Assembly (NCBI RefSeq): GCF_004006295.1
Contig: NZ_CP026095.1
Span: forward strand, 2,528,001 to 2,592,000
Origin: Peribacillus asahii
GTDB taxonomy: Bacteria > Bacillota > Bacilli > Bacillales > DSM-1321
Length of the DNA stretch: 64,000 nucleotides
Direction: 5' to 3'
The position numbers were made by a program, and so were the translations under genes. The notes under the pieces are model-generated. The model worked only from the letters and a program-made list of their open reading frames with translations, was not told the origin of the DNA and did not search any database. This document shows, one piece after another, positions 53,533 to 62,370 of this stretch (positions within the stretch are counted from its first letter, which is position 1; each line of letters opens with the position of its first letter).

Positions 53533-54500
53533 TCACACAGTGATAACGACTTTTCCTTGAGCGTGTCCTTCTTCAAAATACTTGAAAGCTTCGGGAACTT
53601 CACTCAACTTATATTCTCTATCGATAACAGGTTTTACTTTACCAGCCTCAAGAAGTTCTTTCATAAAAATCAGATCTTTTTGGTTTGGCCTTTGCAAAAA
53701 GCTCCCCATTTTCTTTCTCCCGGTTATTGAAATCCAAGGCCCCAGAACCATGACTTGGAACATTTGAGCCCCGGAACCTCCGACGTGAACAAAAGTTCCT
53801 TTTGGACTTAATGCACGCTTATACACTGAAATCGGTTGATATCCATTAGCAGCAAGAATCAGGTCATAACGCTCCGCTTTTTTGGTAAAATCTTCTTTCA
53901 TATAATCAATGACATGATCTGCACCAATCGATCGCACAATGTTTACATTTCTCGTACTGCACACTCCAGTTACCTCAGCCCCGAATGATTTAGCAATCTG
54001 TACTGCGAAAGTTCCCACACCGCCAGAGGCACCATAAATCAAAACCTTTTGCCCAGCTTGAATCTTGCCTTTATCCCGTAGACTCTGTAGAGCCGTGACT
54101 GCCGCCATAGGTACTGCAGCAGCTTCCTCAAAAGACATATTAGATGGTTTTGGTACTAATGCATTTTCGGGAACAGATACATATTCGGCAAAACCACCCC
54201 AACCACAACCAGATAGGTCTCCAAAAACCTCATCACCTGGTTGAAACTGCTTAACGTTTGTCCCAACCGCTTCCACCCGACCTGCTATATCACCCCGGGT
54301 ATGGAGTATTTTGGTTTAAGAAGACCAAAAGCAAAGCGGGCTAAAAACGGTTCCCCTTTCAAAAGAACCAGGTTACCGTAGTTGATCGATGCTGCATGAA
54401 CTTTTACCAATACTTGATTATCCTTAGGAATAGGTTTTTCGACCTCTTTTAATTTAAGAATATCAGGTGGACCATATTTGTTATAAACAATAGCTTTCAT
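53533..54500 (-). pseudogene. Zinc-free quinone oxidoreductase-type dehydrogenase, frameshifted
   Basis: A medium-chain NADPH:quinone reductase gene of about 322 codons in two frames. The N-terminal frame (start 54500 after AGGAGGGAG) reads MKAIVYNKYGPPDIL and HAASINYGN, then stops at PGVI. The C-terminal frame continues with AGRVEAVGTNVKQFQPGDEV, has the NADP loop YGASGGVGTFAVQIA, and ends at 53533. One base missing after GGGGT near 54286 would restore PG-V-DIAG. There is no zinc ligand set. It may be a real null allele or a read error. Confidence 0.87.
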
Positions 54501-54721
54501 AATTCTCCCTCCTAATTTACTTTGAATTAATCAATTTATCTCATTTAAAATAATAAATATCACGAAAGAAACGAAAAAAGACCCTAAAATTAAAAGATAT
54601 TCAAGACTGGAGTCGCTAAAAAATTATTTAACATATCTTTTAATATAGTGCTTTACTCATTTTTACAATCTATACATACGTAAAATCCCTATCCTTTTTG
54701 TAGATAGTGCACTATCGGTAA

Positions 54722-54757
54722 TAAAAAAATCCCCTCAGAATATCAGTCTGAGAGGAT
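54722..54757 (-). terminator. Intrinsic terminator, gene upstream missing
   Basis: ATCCTCTCAGA and TCTGAGGGGAT (one wobble) pair on the minus strand at 54747-54757 and 54729-54739, then a T run. The DNA just upstream (54760-54875) has no gene, only a decayed sigma-54 promoter. Confidence 0.75.
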
Positions 54758-54808
54758 ATAAAAATGTTCTAAATCTACTCTATCAGCGCCTCGATTATTC
54801 ATTAATAA

Positions 54809-54824
54809 GGCAAGTTCCATGCTA
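54809..54824 (-). promoter_or_regulatory. Decayed sigma-54 promoter copy
   Basis: TAGCATGGAACTTGCC keeps the -12 GC and the spacing but has AG where the -24 GG should be. Upstream bases (TTTAGGGTTTTG and TTGCGA) match the flank of the promoter at 58981. It has no gene before the next terminator. Confidence 0.55.
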
Positions 54825-54875
54825 ACTAAACATACATCAAAACCCTAAAATTCTCGCAAGAATGAGAGTTTAATA

Positions 54876-54922
54876 GCAAAAAAATAGATCATACACAAGA
54901 AACTCCCTGGCATGATCTATTT
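54876..54922 (-). terminator. Intrinsic terminator of the fadF-like gene
   Basis: AAATAGATCAT/ATGATCTATTT (54882-54892 and 54912-54922) and a T run on the minus strand, 44 bp after the stop. Confidence 0.8.
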
Positions 54923-54965
54923 TCTTACGTTCTTTTCTTGCTAATTAAGTTTATTATTCTATAAA

Positions 54966-57044
54966 TCACAATGCTTTTTCCAAAATTTCAACGATGTCAT
55001 AATTTTCTACTGTCCCCTCAACTTCTTTTGCCTTTACTCCATCACTAATCATCGTTAAGCAGTATGGACAACCACTTCCAATCATTGTTGGTTTTGTCTC
55101 AAGAAGTTGTTCTGTTCTTGCAATGTTAATCCGTGTTCCAGTATTCTCTTCCGTCCACATCATACCACCGCCAGCTCCACAGCACATAGCATTTTCGCGG
55201 TTGCGGCCAGCTTCAACAAGTTTTACACCTGGAATCGCTTTTAAGATTTCACGAGGCGGATCATAGACTGTATTATAGCGCCCTAAATAACAGGAGTCAT
55301 GGTAAGTGATGACCTCATTCAATTCTTTTGTGAATTTTATTTTTCCTTCTTTGATCCACTGATCCAACAATTCTGTATGATGATATACTTCTGCTTCAAG
55401 ACCAAATTCCGGGTACTCATTTTTCAACGTATTATAGGCATGTGGATCCATCGTTACGATTTTCTTCACATTATGCTTTTGGAATGTTTCAATATTGGCA
55501 TTGGCCAATTCCTGGAATAAAAATTCATTTCCGAGTCTTCGTGGTGTATCACCTGAGTTTTTCTCTTTATTCCCCAGAATAGCAAATGAAATGCCTGCCA
55601 CATTCATGATACGGGCAAATGACTGGGCAATCTTTTGACTACGGTTATCATAGGAACCCATGGAGCCGACAAAGAATAAATATTCAAACTCTTCTCCGGA
55701 CTTCTCCATTTCTTTAACAGTTGGAACATGAATATCCTCGCGTCCTTCACGCCAATCTCCACGTTCTTTTCGATTAAGTCCCCACGGATTTCCCTGCCGT
55801 TCGATATTTGTAATTGCACGCTGAGCATCAGGATTCATTTTTCCTTCTGTTAAGACAAGATAACGGCGTAGATCGATAATTTTATCTACATGCTCATTCA
55901 TCACCGGGCATTGATCTTCACAGTTACGACATGTCGTACATGCCCAAATCTCTTCTTCTGTAATGACATCTCCAATTAAACTCACACCTTCGCTCGCTGC
56001 TGCTACTTCCTGAAACCCAGCCTCAGCTAAAGCTAATTGATTCCCTTTTGTGCTTTTAAAAGCAAAAGCCGGCATCCACGGTTCTCTAGAAGTAACCGCT
56101 GCTCCTTTTTCTGTCAAGTGATTCCTCATCTTCACAATCAGATCCATTGGAGATAACGTTTTTCCCGTTCCTGAAGCGGGGCACATATTCGTGCATCGTC
56201 CACATTCTGCACATGCATACAGATCAATCAGCTGATGCTGAGTAAAATTTTCAATTTTCCCGACACCAAATTCTTCAGCCGTCTCATCCTCAAAATCAAT
56301 CTTCCTTAACTTCCCAACAGGTCCGCTTTTCTTAAAAAAGATATTGACCATGGCAAATAACTCATGAAATTGCTTGGATTGTGGGACAAACACCAGAAAT
56401 GTGAAGACCGTTAACATATGAACCCACCAAAATACGTAGAACAACACAGTTCCTGCGGTTGATCCAATGCCAGCAAATAATAACGCAATAGCACCAGAAA
56501 ATGGGGCATAGGCCAGATTCGGTTCATGATCTAACATAATTACTTCGAATCCTAATGTAAGCAAGATGGATAAGGTTAGCGTACATAAAGCGATATAGAC
56601 AAAAGCAGCTTTACCATCACGCTTCCATTGCAATCGCTTTAACTTTTCCCCATAACGGCGGTAAAATCCATATACGACAGCTAACAGCATAAGGAATGTA
56701 GCCCACTCCTGCAGAAGACTGAAATATTTATGCCCCTCACCAAAAGGAAATTCATAGCCTTTAATAAATCCTTTTATGATAAGTTCTATGAGTCCTATTT
56801 GAATGATAAAAAAGGTATAAAATAATACTAGATGCATCAAACCGCTTTTCTTGTCTTTAAATAATTTGGACTGACCAAAACCATTGATTAATATCAGATT
56901 GATTCGTTCTTTAAGGTTTGGTTCAAACTCAGCTTTTTTGCCAAGCTTGATAAATAAATAACGGGTATATACAAGATTGACAAACAAATATGCTGCATAT
57001 CCAGCCACAGCTAGGAAAACAAGTAAATTCAACAATGATAACAT
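54966..57044 (-). CDS. fadF: FadF-like membrane Fe-S oxidoreductase (electron acceptor for acyl-CoA dehydrogenases)
   Basis: The 692-residue protein resembles B. subtilis FadF/YwjF: about 260 residues with five or six membrane helices of the nitrate-reductase-gamma type, then two 4Fe-4S motifs (CAECGRCTNMCPASG and CTTCRNCEDQCPVM), then two CCG domains (HDSCYLGRYN, AMCCGAGGG). It passes electrons from acyl-CoA dehydrogenation to the quinone pool. The start at 57044 follows TTGGAGGG; the frame extends upstream without a ribosome site. It is downstream of the MaoC and enoyl-CoA hydratase genes on the same strand, so it is likely part of the same transcript. Confidence 0.9.
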   Translation of the reverse strand: MLSLLNLLVFLAVAGYAAYLFVNLVYTRYLFIKLGKKAEFEPNLKERINLILINGFGQSKLFKDKKSGLMHLVLFYTFFIIQIGLIELIIKGFIKGYEFPFGEGHKYFSLLQEWATFLMLLAVVYGFYRRYGEKLKRLQWKRDGKAAFVYIALCTLTLSILLTLGFEVIMLDHEPNLAYAPFSGAIALLFAGIGSTAGTVLFYVFWWVHMLTVFTFLVFVPQSKQFHELFAMVNIFFKKSGPVGKLRKIDFEDETAEEFGVGKIENFTQHQLIDLYACAECGRCTNMCPASGTGKTLSPMDLIVKMRNHLTEKGAAVTSREPWMPAFAFKSTKGNQLALAEAGFQEVAAASEGVSLIGDVITEEEIWACTTCRNCEDQCPVMNEHVDKIIDLRRYLVLTEGKMNPDAQRAITNIERQGNPWGLNRKERGDWREGREDIHVPTVKEMEKSGEEFEYLFFVGSMGSYDNRSQKIAQSFARIMNVAGISFAILGNKEKNSGDTPRRLGNEFLFQELANANIETFQKHNVKKIVTMDPHAYNTLKNEYPEFGLEAEVYHHTELLDQWIKEGKIKFTKELNEVITYHDSCYLGRYNTVYDPPREILKAIPGVKLVEAGRNRENAMCCGAGGGMMWTEENTGTRINIARTEQLLETKPTMIGSGCPYCLTMISDGVKAKEVEGTVENYDIVEILEKAL

Positions 57045-57129
57045 TCTTTTGTCCCTCCAATGACAAACTTTTGAAGTAAATAGGAGGAAGTGAATTCCTC
57101 CCATTGCACTATTAAATTCCTGTGCCAAT

Positions 57130-57275
57130 CATGGTTTTCTTGAATTCCTCCGTATAATCACGTAGATATTCATTTGCATCTGTCCATTTTCATTGGATAT
57201 ATGTATCCAATCTTGGATACTTGCTAACGTAAAACAATTATGTTGTCCTGTGATTGAACTATTGAATGAAATATT
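57130..57275 (-). pseudogene. Decayed small ORF, copy 1
   Basis: The minus strand reads HSIVQSQDNIIVLR, then after stops and frame changes WTDANEYLRDYTEEFKKTMI with a stop. A similar decayed sequence is at 62855-62960. It probably was a short protein of about 45-50 residues between the MaoC and FadF genes. Function unknown; aromatic-rich helical ends are also seen in phasins, but this is only an impression. Confidence 0.5.
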
Positions 57276-57346
57276 CCCTCTCTGCCGTTTCTATTTCATG
57301 TTTACCGATTACTTGAGGGAATCCCTATCCTATTTCTCCTTACTTT

Positions 57347-57763
57347 CTATAGTTTCATAACGACTGCTTCTCCATCTACCACCATCTTCTGGTGCTGATT
57401 CAATACTTGCGTTTTCAACTTAATAATTTTCTTATCATCCCTTTTTTCCATTACCTCAACAGTTGCCTTAATCGTATCCCCAATTTTAACGGGAGCAGTA
57501 AACTTTAAGTTTTGGGACAAATAGATAGAATTCACTCCAGGTAGCTTCGTTCCAATAACTGTAGAAATAAAACTACCTGTTAAAAAGCCGTGGGCAATTC
57601 TTTCTTTAAAAGGTGTTTCCTTAGCAAACTCCTCATCAAGGTGAATCGGGTTAATATCGCCAGTCAGCCCAGCAAATTGAGTTATATCAGAATCTGTAAT
57701 AGTCTTAGTGAAAAATTCCATATCCCCTACTTGAATATCGTTGTACGTTAGTTCTTTTATCAT
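57347..57763 (-). CDS. MaoC-type (R)-specific enoyl-CoA hydratase
   Basis: A 138-residue hotdog protein. TDSDITQFAGLTGDINPIHLD (about 22-42) is the hydratase 2 motif with catalytic Asp and His; AHGFLTGSFIS and LKFTAPVKIGDTI are also typical. It hydrates trans-2-enoyl-CoA to (R)-3-hydroxyacyl-CoA, as PhaJ does. The start at 57763 follows AAAGGAGATG. It lies 165 bp downstream of the (S)-specific enoyl-CoA hydratase gene, so both stereochemical hydratases may be expressed from one sigma-54 promoter. Substrate chain length is not predictable. Confidence 0.9.
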   Translation of the reverse strand: MIKELTYNDIQVGDMEFFTKTITDSDITQFAGLTGDINPIHLDEEFAKETPFKERIAHGFLTGSFISTVIGTKLPGVNSIYLSQNLKFTAPVKIGDTIKATVEVMEKRDDKKIIKLKTQVLNQHQKMVVDGEAVVMKL

Positions 57764-57928
57764 TAATAAACATCTCCTTTTATTTTTATCAGAGTTATAT
57801 ATCGCAATCTTTTCAGCCCTATTTTTGTACAAAAGAAGCCAGCAAATCCTACAACGCTTTCACATTTGACTCATCTGAGGCTCGTCTTCTGACAAAGAAA
57901 ATTAAGTGAATAAAATCCGTTTCTCCAT

Positions 57929-58711
57929 TTAGCTCCCTGAAAACGATGCCTGTCTTTTTTCAAGAAAAGCTTTCGTTCCTTCTACCTTGTCTTCTGTTCC
58001 ATACAAAAAGGCTTGGGCTAAGGTTTCAATCAGTAATCCAGTATCCATATCAACCTCAAAACCTCGATTAACAACAAGCTTAGCCATTTGAACAGCAAGC
58101 GGTCCTTTTGCCAATATTCGTTCAGCCTTTTCACAGACAGCATCCATCAATTCCTCTAATGGAACCACGTCTGACACTAAACCAATCGCTTTCGCCTCAC
58201 CCGCGGAAATGAATTCCCCTGTTAAAATCATATTCATCGCTCGACCCTTACCGATGATTCTCGTTAATCGCTGCGTCCCGCCAGCACCCGGGATAACCGA
58301 TAAATTCAACTCAGGTAAACCGAATTTTGCATTATCAGATGCCATCCGAATATCACAGCTCATTGCCAATTCGCTTCCACCGCCAAGAGCAAACCCATTA
58401 ATGGCGGCAATGGTTGCTTTTTTACTATTTTCAATGCGGCGATACACTTCGGTCATACTTCCATTATTGAATGCATCGATTGATTTCCTAGTCGTAAGCT
58501 GGTTAATATCAGCTCCCGCTGCAAACGCCTTATCACCAACTCCGGTAAAAACAATAACTCCTATTTCCTTATCATTCTCTAACTCTTCCAATGCAGATAA
58601 GATTTCCGTAACCGTTTGATTATTCAGGGCGTTTCTTACTTCAGGACGATTAATTTTAATAATGCCAATTTGATTTTCCTTTTCAAGCAATAGATTTTGA
58701 TAGACCATCAT
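57929..58711 (-). CDS. Enoyl-CoA hydratase/isomerase (crotonase family)
   Basis: A 260-residue crotonase. AFAAGADINQL (about 62-72) and NGFALGGGSELAMSCD (about 104-119) form the CoA oxyanion hole and first catalytic Glu; LPELNLSVIPGAGGTQRL (about 136-153) has the second Glu. Both catalytic Glu are thus present, as in true hydratases. It adds water to trans-2-enoyl-CoA in beta-oxidation. AGGAGG precedes two consecutive ATG codons. It lies downstream of a sigma-54 promoter and a decayed acyl-CoA dehydrogenase, upstream of MaoC and fadF. Confidence 0.92.
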   Translation of the reverse strand: MMVYQNLLLEKENQIGIIKINRPEVRNALNNQTVTEILSALEELENDKEIGVIVFTGVGDKAFAAGADINQLTTRKSIDAFNNGSMTEVYRRIENSKKATIAAINGFALGGGSELAMSCDIRMASDNAKFGLPELNLSVIPGAGGTQRLTRIIGKGRAMNMILTGEFISAGEAKAIGLVSDVVPLEELMDAVCEKAERILAKGPLAVQMAKLVVNRGFEVDMDTGLLIETLAQAFLYGTEDKVEGTKAFLEKRQASFSGS

Positions 58712-58724
58712 GAATTCCTCCTCA

Positions 58725-58954
58725 TTATTGATATTTCCGATGTAATTGGACGGAAATAATCTTCTTTTGAATTTCAGGTATCCCTTCGTAAATTCTTATA
58801 ATTCGCGCATCACGTTAACACCCATTCCACCTAGCTTTTTCTACACATGTCTTGAAGCGATCCCTTCTCTGTCCCATTTTTTCTAGTTTGGCAAATTCCT
58901 TTATCATTTTTTTCGAAAATACTCTTGTTCTTCTGTAAATGAAAAATTGAATAA
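58725..58954 (-). pseudogene. Acyl-CoA dehydrogenase remnant
   Basis: The minus strand reads an acyl-CoA dehydrogenase N-terminus, LFNFSFTEEQEYFRKK then IKEFAK, then after frame changes LGGMGVN, and last RIIRIYEGIPEIQKKIISVQ with a stop. These match the two ends of the intact enzyme at 59190 (RITQIYEGTNEIQRL). About 300 codons of the middle have been lost. An AGGAGGG site and a sigma-54 promoter stand in front of it, so it was once the first gene of the operon. Confidence 0.85.
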
Positions 58955-58980
58955 TGTAATCCCTCCTCGCTTATTAATAA

Positions 58981-58996
58981 TGCAAGTTTCATACCA
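58981..58996 (-). promoter_or_regulatory. Sigma-54 (RpoN) promoter, enoyl-CoA hydratase operon
   Basis: TGGTATGAAACTTGCA has the -24 GG and -12 GC with 10 bases between, as in TGGCAC-N5-TTGCA. It lies about 27 bp upstream of the acyl-CoA dehydrogenase remnant and is identical to the promoter at 62975. Confidence 0.8.
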
Positions 58997-59189
58997 ACAA
59001 GTATCCTTGGAAAGGATGCGCCAAAACCCTAATTTTTTTCGCAAAATTGATAATTTTCTTAAAACTGCGAAGCAAAAATGAATATTACATACTTTCTCAG
59101 CACGACGAACCGAATCAACGAGCTTAGATCTAAAATCAAAAAACAACAAACCAAACGAGACTCGCAAAACTTAGTGTAGCAAAGGCATA

Positions 59190-60338
59190 TTAATTTTCGT
59201 CAAGCACGTTTCTAGAAATGATCAATCTTTGGATTTCATTTGTTCCTTCATAAATTTGTGTAATGCGGGCATCGCGATAAAAACGCTCCACTGGATAATC
59301 GGATACATATCCCATTCCACCATGAATTTGAACCGCTTTATCTGCCACTCGATTAAAGACATCTGAGGCAAACAATTTAGCCATAGAAGACTCTTTCACT
59401 ACTTTTTTCCCTTCATCGACCATATGTGCCGCTTTTAGCATTAAATTTCTTGCCGCTTCTGTTTCCGTTGCCATATCCGCTAACATCCATTGAATCGCTT
59501 GGTTCGAAGCAATCGGTTTTCCAAATTGAATTCTTTCCTTCGCATAGGAAGCCGATAATTCAATTAGTTTTTCAGAAGATCCAACTGCTCTTGCGGCTAG
59601 CCCAATGCGGCCTTCACTAAGAATTTTTAAAGCGGCCATGTACCCCATTCCGACTTCACCGATAACGTTTTCCTCCGGAACTTCACAGTTTTCGAAAATT
59701 AATTGTGCCGTATACGAACCACGCAGACCCATTTTTTTGTCTTTTTTACCAATCGTAAAACCTGGAAAATCTTTTTCTACTAGAAAAGCCGTAATGCCCC
59801 CTTTTGCTCTTTTATCTTTATCTGTCAGTGCAAAAACCGTAAAAACATCAGCAATCGGTGCATTTGTAATAAAATGCTTTGTTCCGTTTAGAATCCATTT
59901 ATCCCCTACCTTTTCTGCTCTTGTCGATAAGTTCGTTGCGTCTGATCCTGCACCTGGCTCAGATAAAGCAAATGCCGCTGTCTTTCTGCCTGTCGCAAGC
60001 TCCGGTAAATATTTATCCTTTAAAAATGGAGAAGCTAAGCGAACTAGCCCTGTACTTCCAATACCTGTATGAGCACTAATCAACGTAGCAAATCCGTTAT
60101 GTGTTCTTCCTAGCTGCTCCAAAACCGCAGCTTTTCCAACCATTCCTAATCCGATTCCACCGTATTCTTCAGGGATACTCATTCCGAATAATCCAAGTTC
60201 TTTTGCTTGCGCGATTAAATGCTCAGGAATTCTATCCTCTTCTTCAATTTGTTGCGCGAACGGCTCTACTTCATTTTCTACAAAGTTTCTTACCATTTGT
60301 CTAATTTGCTCAATTTCTGGATTTACTGTCGTAAACAT
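59190..60338 (-). CDS. Acyl-CoA dehydrogenase
   Basis: A 382-residue flavin enzyme doing the first step of beta-oxidation. FALSEPGAGSDATNLSTRAE (FAD/substrate loop), ITNAPIADVFTVFA, and the C-terminal RFYRDARITQIYEGTNEIQR motif with the catalytic glutamate (EGTNE) are present. It resembles short/medium-chain members. It has its own sigma-54 promoter about 40 bp upstream and an AGGGGG ribosome site. FadF downstream is its likely electron acceptor together with ETF, which is not in the window. Confidence 0.93.
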   Translation of the reverse strand: MFTTVNPEIEQIRQMVRNFVENEVEPFAQQIEEEDRIPEHLIAQAKELGLFGMSIPEEYGGIGLGMVGKAAVLEQLGRTHNGFATLISAHTGIGSTGLVRLASPFLKDKYLPELATGRKTAAFALSEPGAGSDATNLSTRAEKVGDKWILNGTKHFITNAPIADVFTVFALTDKDKRAKGGITAFLVEKDFPGFTIGKKDKKMGLRGSYTAQLIFENCEVPEENVIGEVGMGYMAALKILSEGRIGLAARAVGSSEKLIELSASYAKERIQFGKPIASNQAIQWMLADMATETEAARNLMLKAAHMVDEGKKVVKESSMAKLFASDVFNRVADKAVQIHGGMGYVSDYPVERFYRDARITQIYEGTNEIQRLIISRNVLDEN

Positions 60339-60377
60339 GTCAATTCCCCCTAATAATTTGGAATACTATATACATAA

Positions 60378-60393
60378 TGCAAAAAGTGTGCCA
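60378..60393 (-). promoter_or_regulatory. Sigma-54 (RpoN) promoter of the acyl-CoA dehydrogenase
   Basis: TGGCACACTTTTTGCA matches the consensus in all key positions (-24 GG, -12 GC, 10 bases between). It lies 40-55 bp upstream of the start. The flanks differ from those of the other three copies. Confidence 0.88.
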
Positions 60394-60490
60394 AAAGGAA
60401 ATTGCTTACCTTTATCGGATTTACTTACTACTTATTCTTTGTCGATTTATATTTAAATCAACCATATAGATTACTAGCAGGTTCTCGCGT

Positions 60491-60521
60491 TTCAAAAATG
60501 AATCAACGTTTCATTTTTGAA
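60491..60521. promoter_or_regulatory. Possible enhancer site (inverted repeat)
   Basis: TTCAAAAATGAA and TTCATTTTTGAA, perfect complements around 7 bases (60491-60502 and 60510-60521), lie about 100 bp upstream of the sigma-54 promoter, a normal position for an enhancer-binding site. Confidence 0.5.
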
Positions 60522-60802
60522 TCACACGATAATTGTTGAAAAAACAAGTTTCAACTCATATTCGCCCATCTCCACGAGAACATGTCTTTGTACGATTCAA
60601 CAACTTCCTGCACAAGGTCCTTAAATTAAACAAAAAAATCCATCTGATAAGCTCCATTTCAAATAAAAATATTATATTTTTCAGCCACAGTACGTTGACT
60701 CTATATATGTTCAACTTGTTAATCCGACATAAAAACGTTTATTTGAATACGCTGTTGATGTCGACAAGTGCACTGTGGTCATCAATACATACAGAAATAT
60801 CC

Positions 60803-60941
60803 TTACCTTATTCCAGCAGCATCCGCTAAATATTCAATAAGATGCAGATAAATTGTCTCGCTCAATCCCTACTTTTATTTGAAGTAGACATCCAAGATTA
60901 GTTGTAATCATGATAGTCGCTTTTGTTTCTTTCACCTCCTT
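60803..60941 (-). pseudogene. GlcF-like C-terminal remnant
   Basis: The minus strand reads TIMITTNLGCLLQIKVGIER, which matches the CCG-domain end of GlcF (glycolate oxidase iron-sulfur subunit), then a stop and frame change, then HLIEYLADAAGIR and a stop. Only about 45 codons remain. A deletion removed the rest. No intact glycolate oxidase gene is near. Confidence 0.75.
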
Positions 60942-61020
60942 CTACAGGTTCTTTTTCAAGCTGGTGTAAAATCAACTTCATTTCCTCTAGTTCTTCTTAT
61001 TGCAGTTACAAATTCAGATA

Positions 61021-61050
61021 CAAAAAAATACACACTACTGAGTAGTGTGC
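61021..61050 (-). terminator. Intrinsic terminator of the sigma-54 regulator gene
   Basis: CACACTAC and GTAGTGTG around TCA on the minus strand, then a T run at 61022-61029. A similar hairpin is at 63089-63118. Confidence 0.75.
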
Positions 61051-61060
61051 AAATATAGTA

Positions 61061-62365
61061 TTATTTCAGATTGTACTTAGCTATTTTTCGATACAAGCTG
61101 GCAATATGTATTTTTAGTTTTTGAGCAGCTAGAGTTCGATCACCATTTGCTTCTTGTAAAGCTCGTTGGATTGCGTTTATCTCTGCACTTCTCACTTCTT
61201 CCTCTAAACTTTGCAGAGGCGTGATTTCCCTATTTTTTGGATTGGTAGACATCTGGCGTGAAAAATAGATCGTATTCATCGAAAGGGTATCTCCTTCAAC
61301 AATATTCATTCCCCTTTCAATAAAGGCCTTTAATTCACGAACATTTCCTGGCCATTCATAGTTCAAGATCCACTCTTGCAGCTTGGAATCAATGAATTTA
61401 ACGTCCAGATCAAACCTCTCATTAAAAAAATCGATAAAATAATGAGCTAATGATAGGAGATCCTCTTTTCTCTCCCGAAGTGAAGGAATTGTTAAATCGA
61501 AGACATAAAGTCGATAAAATAAATCCTGCCTAAACTTCCCTTCCTCAACAAGTTTTCCTAAGTCACGATTCGTTGCTGCAATAATACGGATATCGATATT
61601 TTTACTAACGGTTCCTCCTATGCGCTCAACCTCTTTTTCCTGAAGCACACGGAGCAGCTTTCCTTGTGCTTCATAAGGAAGTTCTGATATTTCATCAAGA
61701 AAAAGGGTACCATTCATAGCTAATTCAAACTTTCCAGGTTTTCCTTCCTTTCTTGCTCCACTAAATGCTCCGGGTTCATAGCCAAAAAGCTCTGATTCAA
61801 ATAATTCCCCCGGGATAGCTGCACAATTTATCGCAATAAAAGGATTGTTTTTCCTTCTGCTTATACCATGAATCGCTTGAGCGAATAATTCCTTTCCCGT
61901 CCCACTTTCCCCTGTCAGCAGCACAGTTGAATTACTAGTCGCAATTCGAATGGCTAATTCTTTAGCCTCCTTCATCGCCATACTATCCCCAATAATTTCC
62001 TCAAAGCTGTATTTATTTTGGTGGGGCTTTTTTTTGTTCATTTTAGCTAAATCAATCGCATGCATGAACGATACCATTTCATGATGCTCAATATCTCCAT
62101 CACGGGCTATCACCCGATAAATCTCCTGTTGATTCTGTTTCGTCACTCTAATTAAACAATTAATCCCGGAAATAACACCGAAGAAGACTTTTTTACGCCT
62201 TCGGCCATACATTCCATGGATTACATCATAAATTGGAGCCCCTAAGTAAGCACTCTTATTTATCGAAAAGTTTTCACAAAAATCTGGGCTGAGGTGAATC
62301 AGTCGCCCGCTGCCATCAACTTCAATGTATCCCCAGTCTTCTAGTAAATTTATCGTCTTCTCCAT
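61061..62365 (-). CDS. Sigma-54-dependent enhancer-binding protein
   Basis: A 434-residue transcriptional activator. The N-terminal domain (about 1-110) is PAS-like and probably senses a small ligand. The AAA+ domain has Walker A GESGTGKE (about 148-155), the sigma-54 contact loop GAFSGA (usual form GAFTGA), Walker B LFLDEISEL and NVRELKAFIE. The C-terminus has a Fis-type HTH (RTLAAQKLKIHIASLYRKI). It resembles RocR/BkdR-type regulators. The start at 62365 follows AAAGGTGAT. It is 5 bp from the MaoC gene and shares that gene's sigma-54 promoter, so it is probably autoregulated. Confidence 0.93.
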   Translation of the reverse strand: MEKTINLLEDWGYIEVDGSGRLIHLSPDFCENFSINKSAYLGAPIYDVIHGMYGRRRKKVFFGVISGINCLIRVTKQNQQEIYRVIARDGDIEHHEMVSFMHAIDLAKMNKKKPHQNKYSFEEIIGDSMAMKEAKELAIRIATSNSTVLLTGESGTGKELFAQAIHGISRRKNNPFIAINCAAIPGELFESELFGYEPGAFSGARKEGKPGKFELAMNGTLFLDEISELPYEAQGKLLRVLQEKEVERIGGTVSKNIDIRIIAATNRDLGKLVEEGKFRQDLFYRLYVFDLTIPSLRERKEDLLSLAHYFIDFFNERFDLDVKFIDSKLQEWILNYEWPGNVRELKAFIERGMNIVEGDTLSMNTIYFSRQMSTNPKNREITPLQSLEEEVRSAEINAIQRALQEANGDRTLAAQKLKIHIASLYRKIAKYNLK

Positions 62366-62370
62366 ATCAA

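Noticed and set aside
57045-57346. Sigma-54 promoter at TGGCACAGG near 57110 upstream of fadF
   Set aside because: The -24 element resembles TGGCAC, but the -12 GC is missing at the required spacing.
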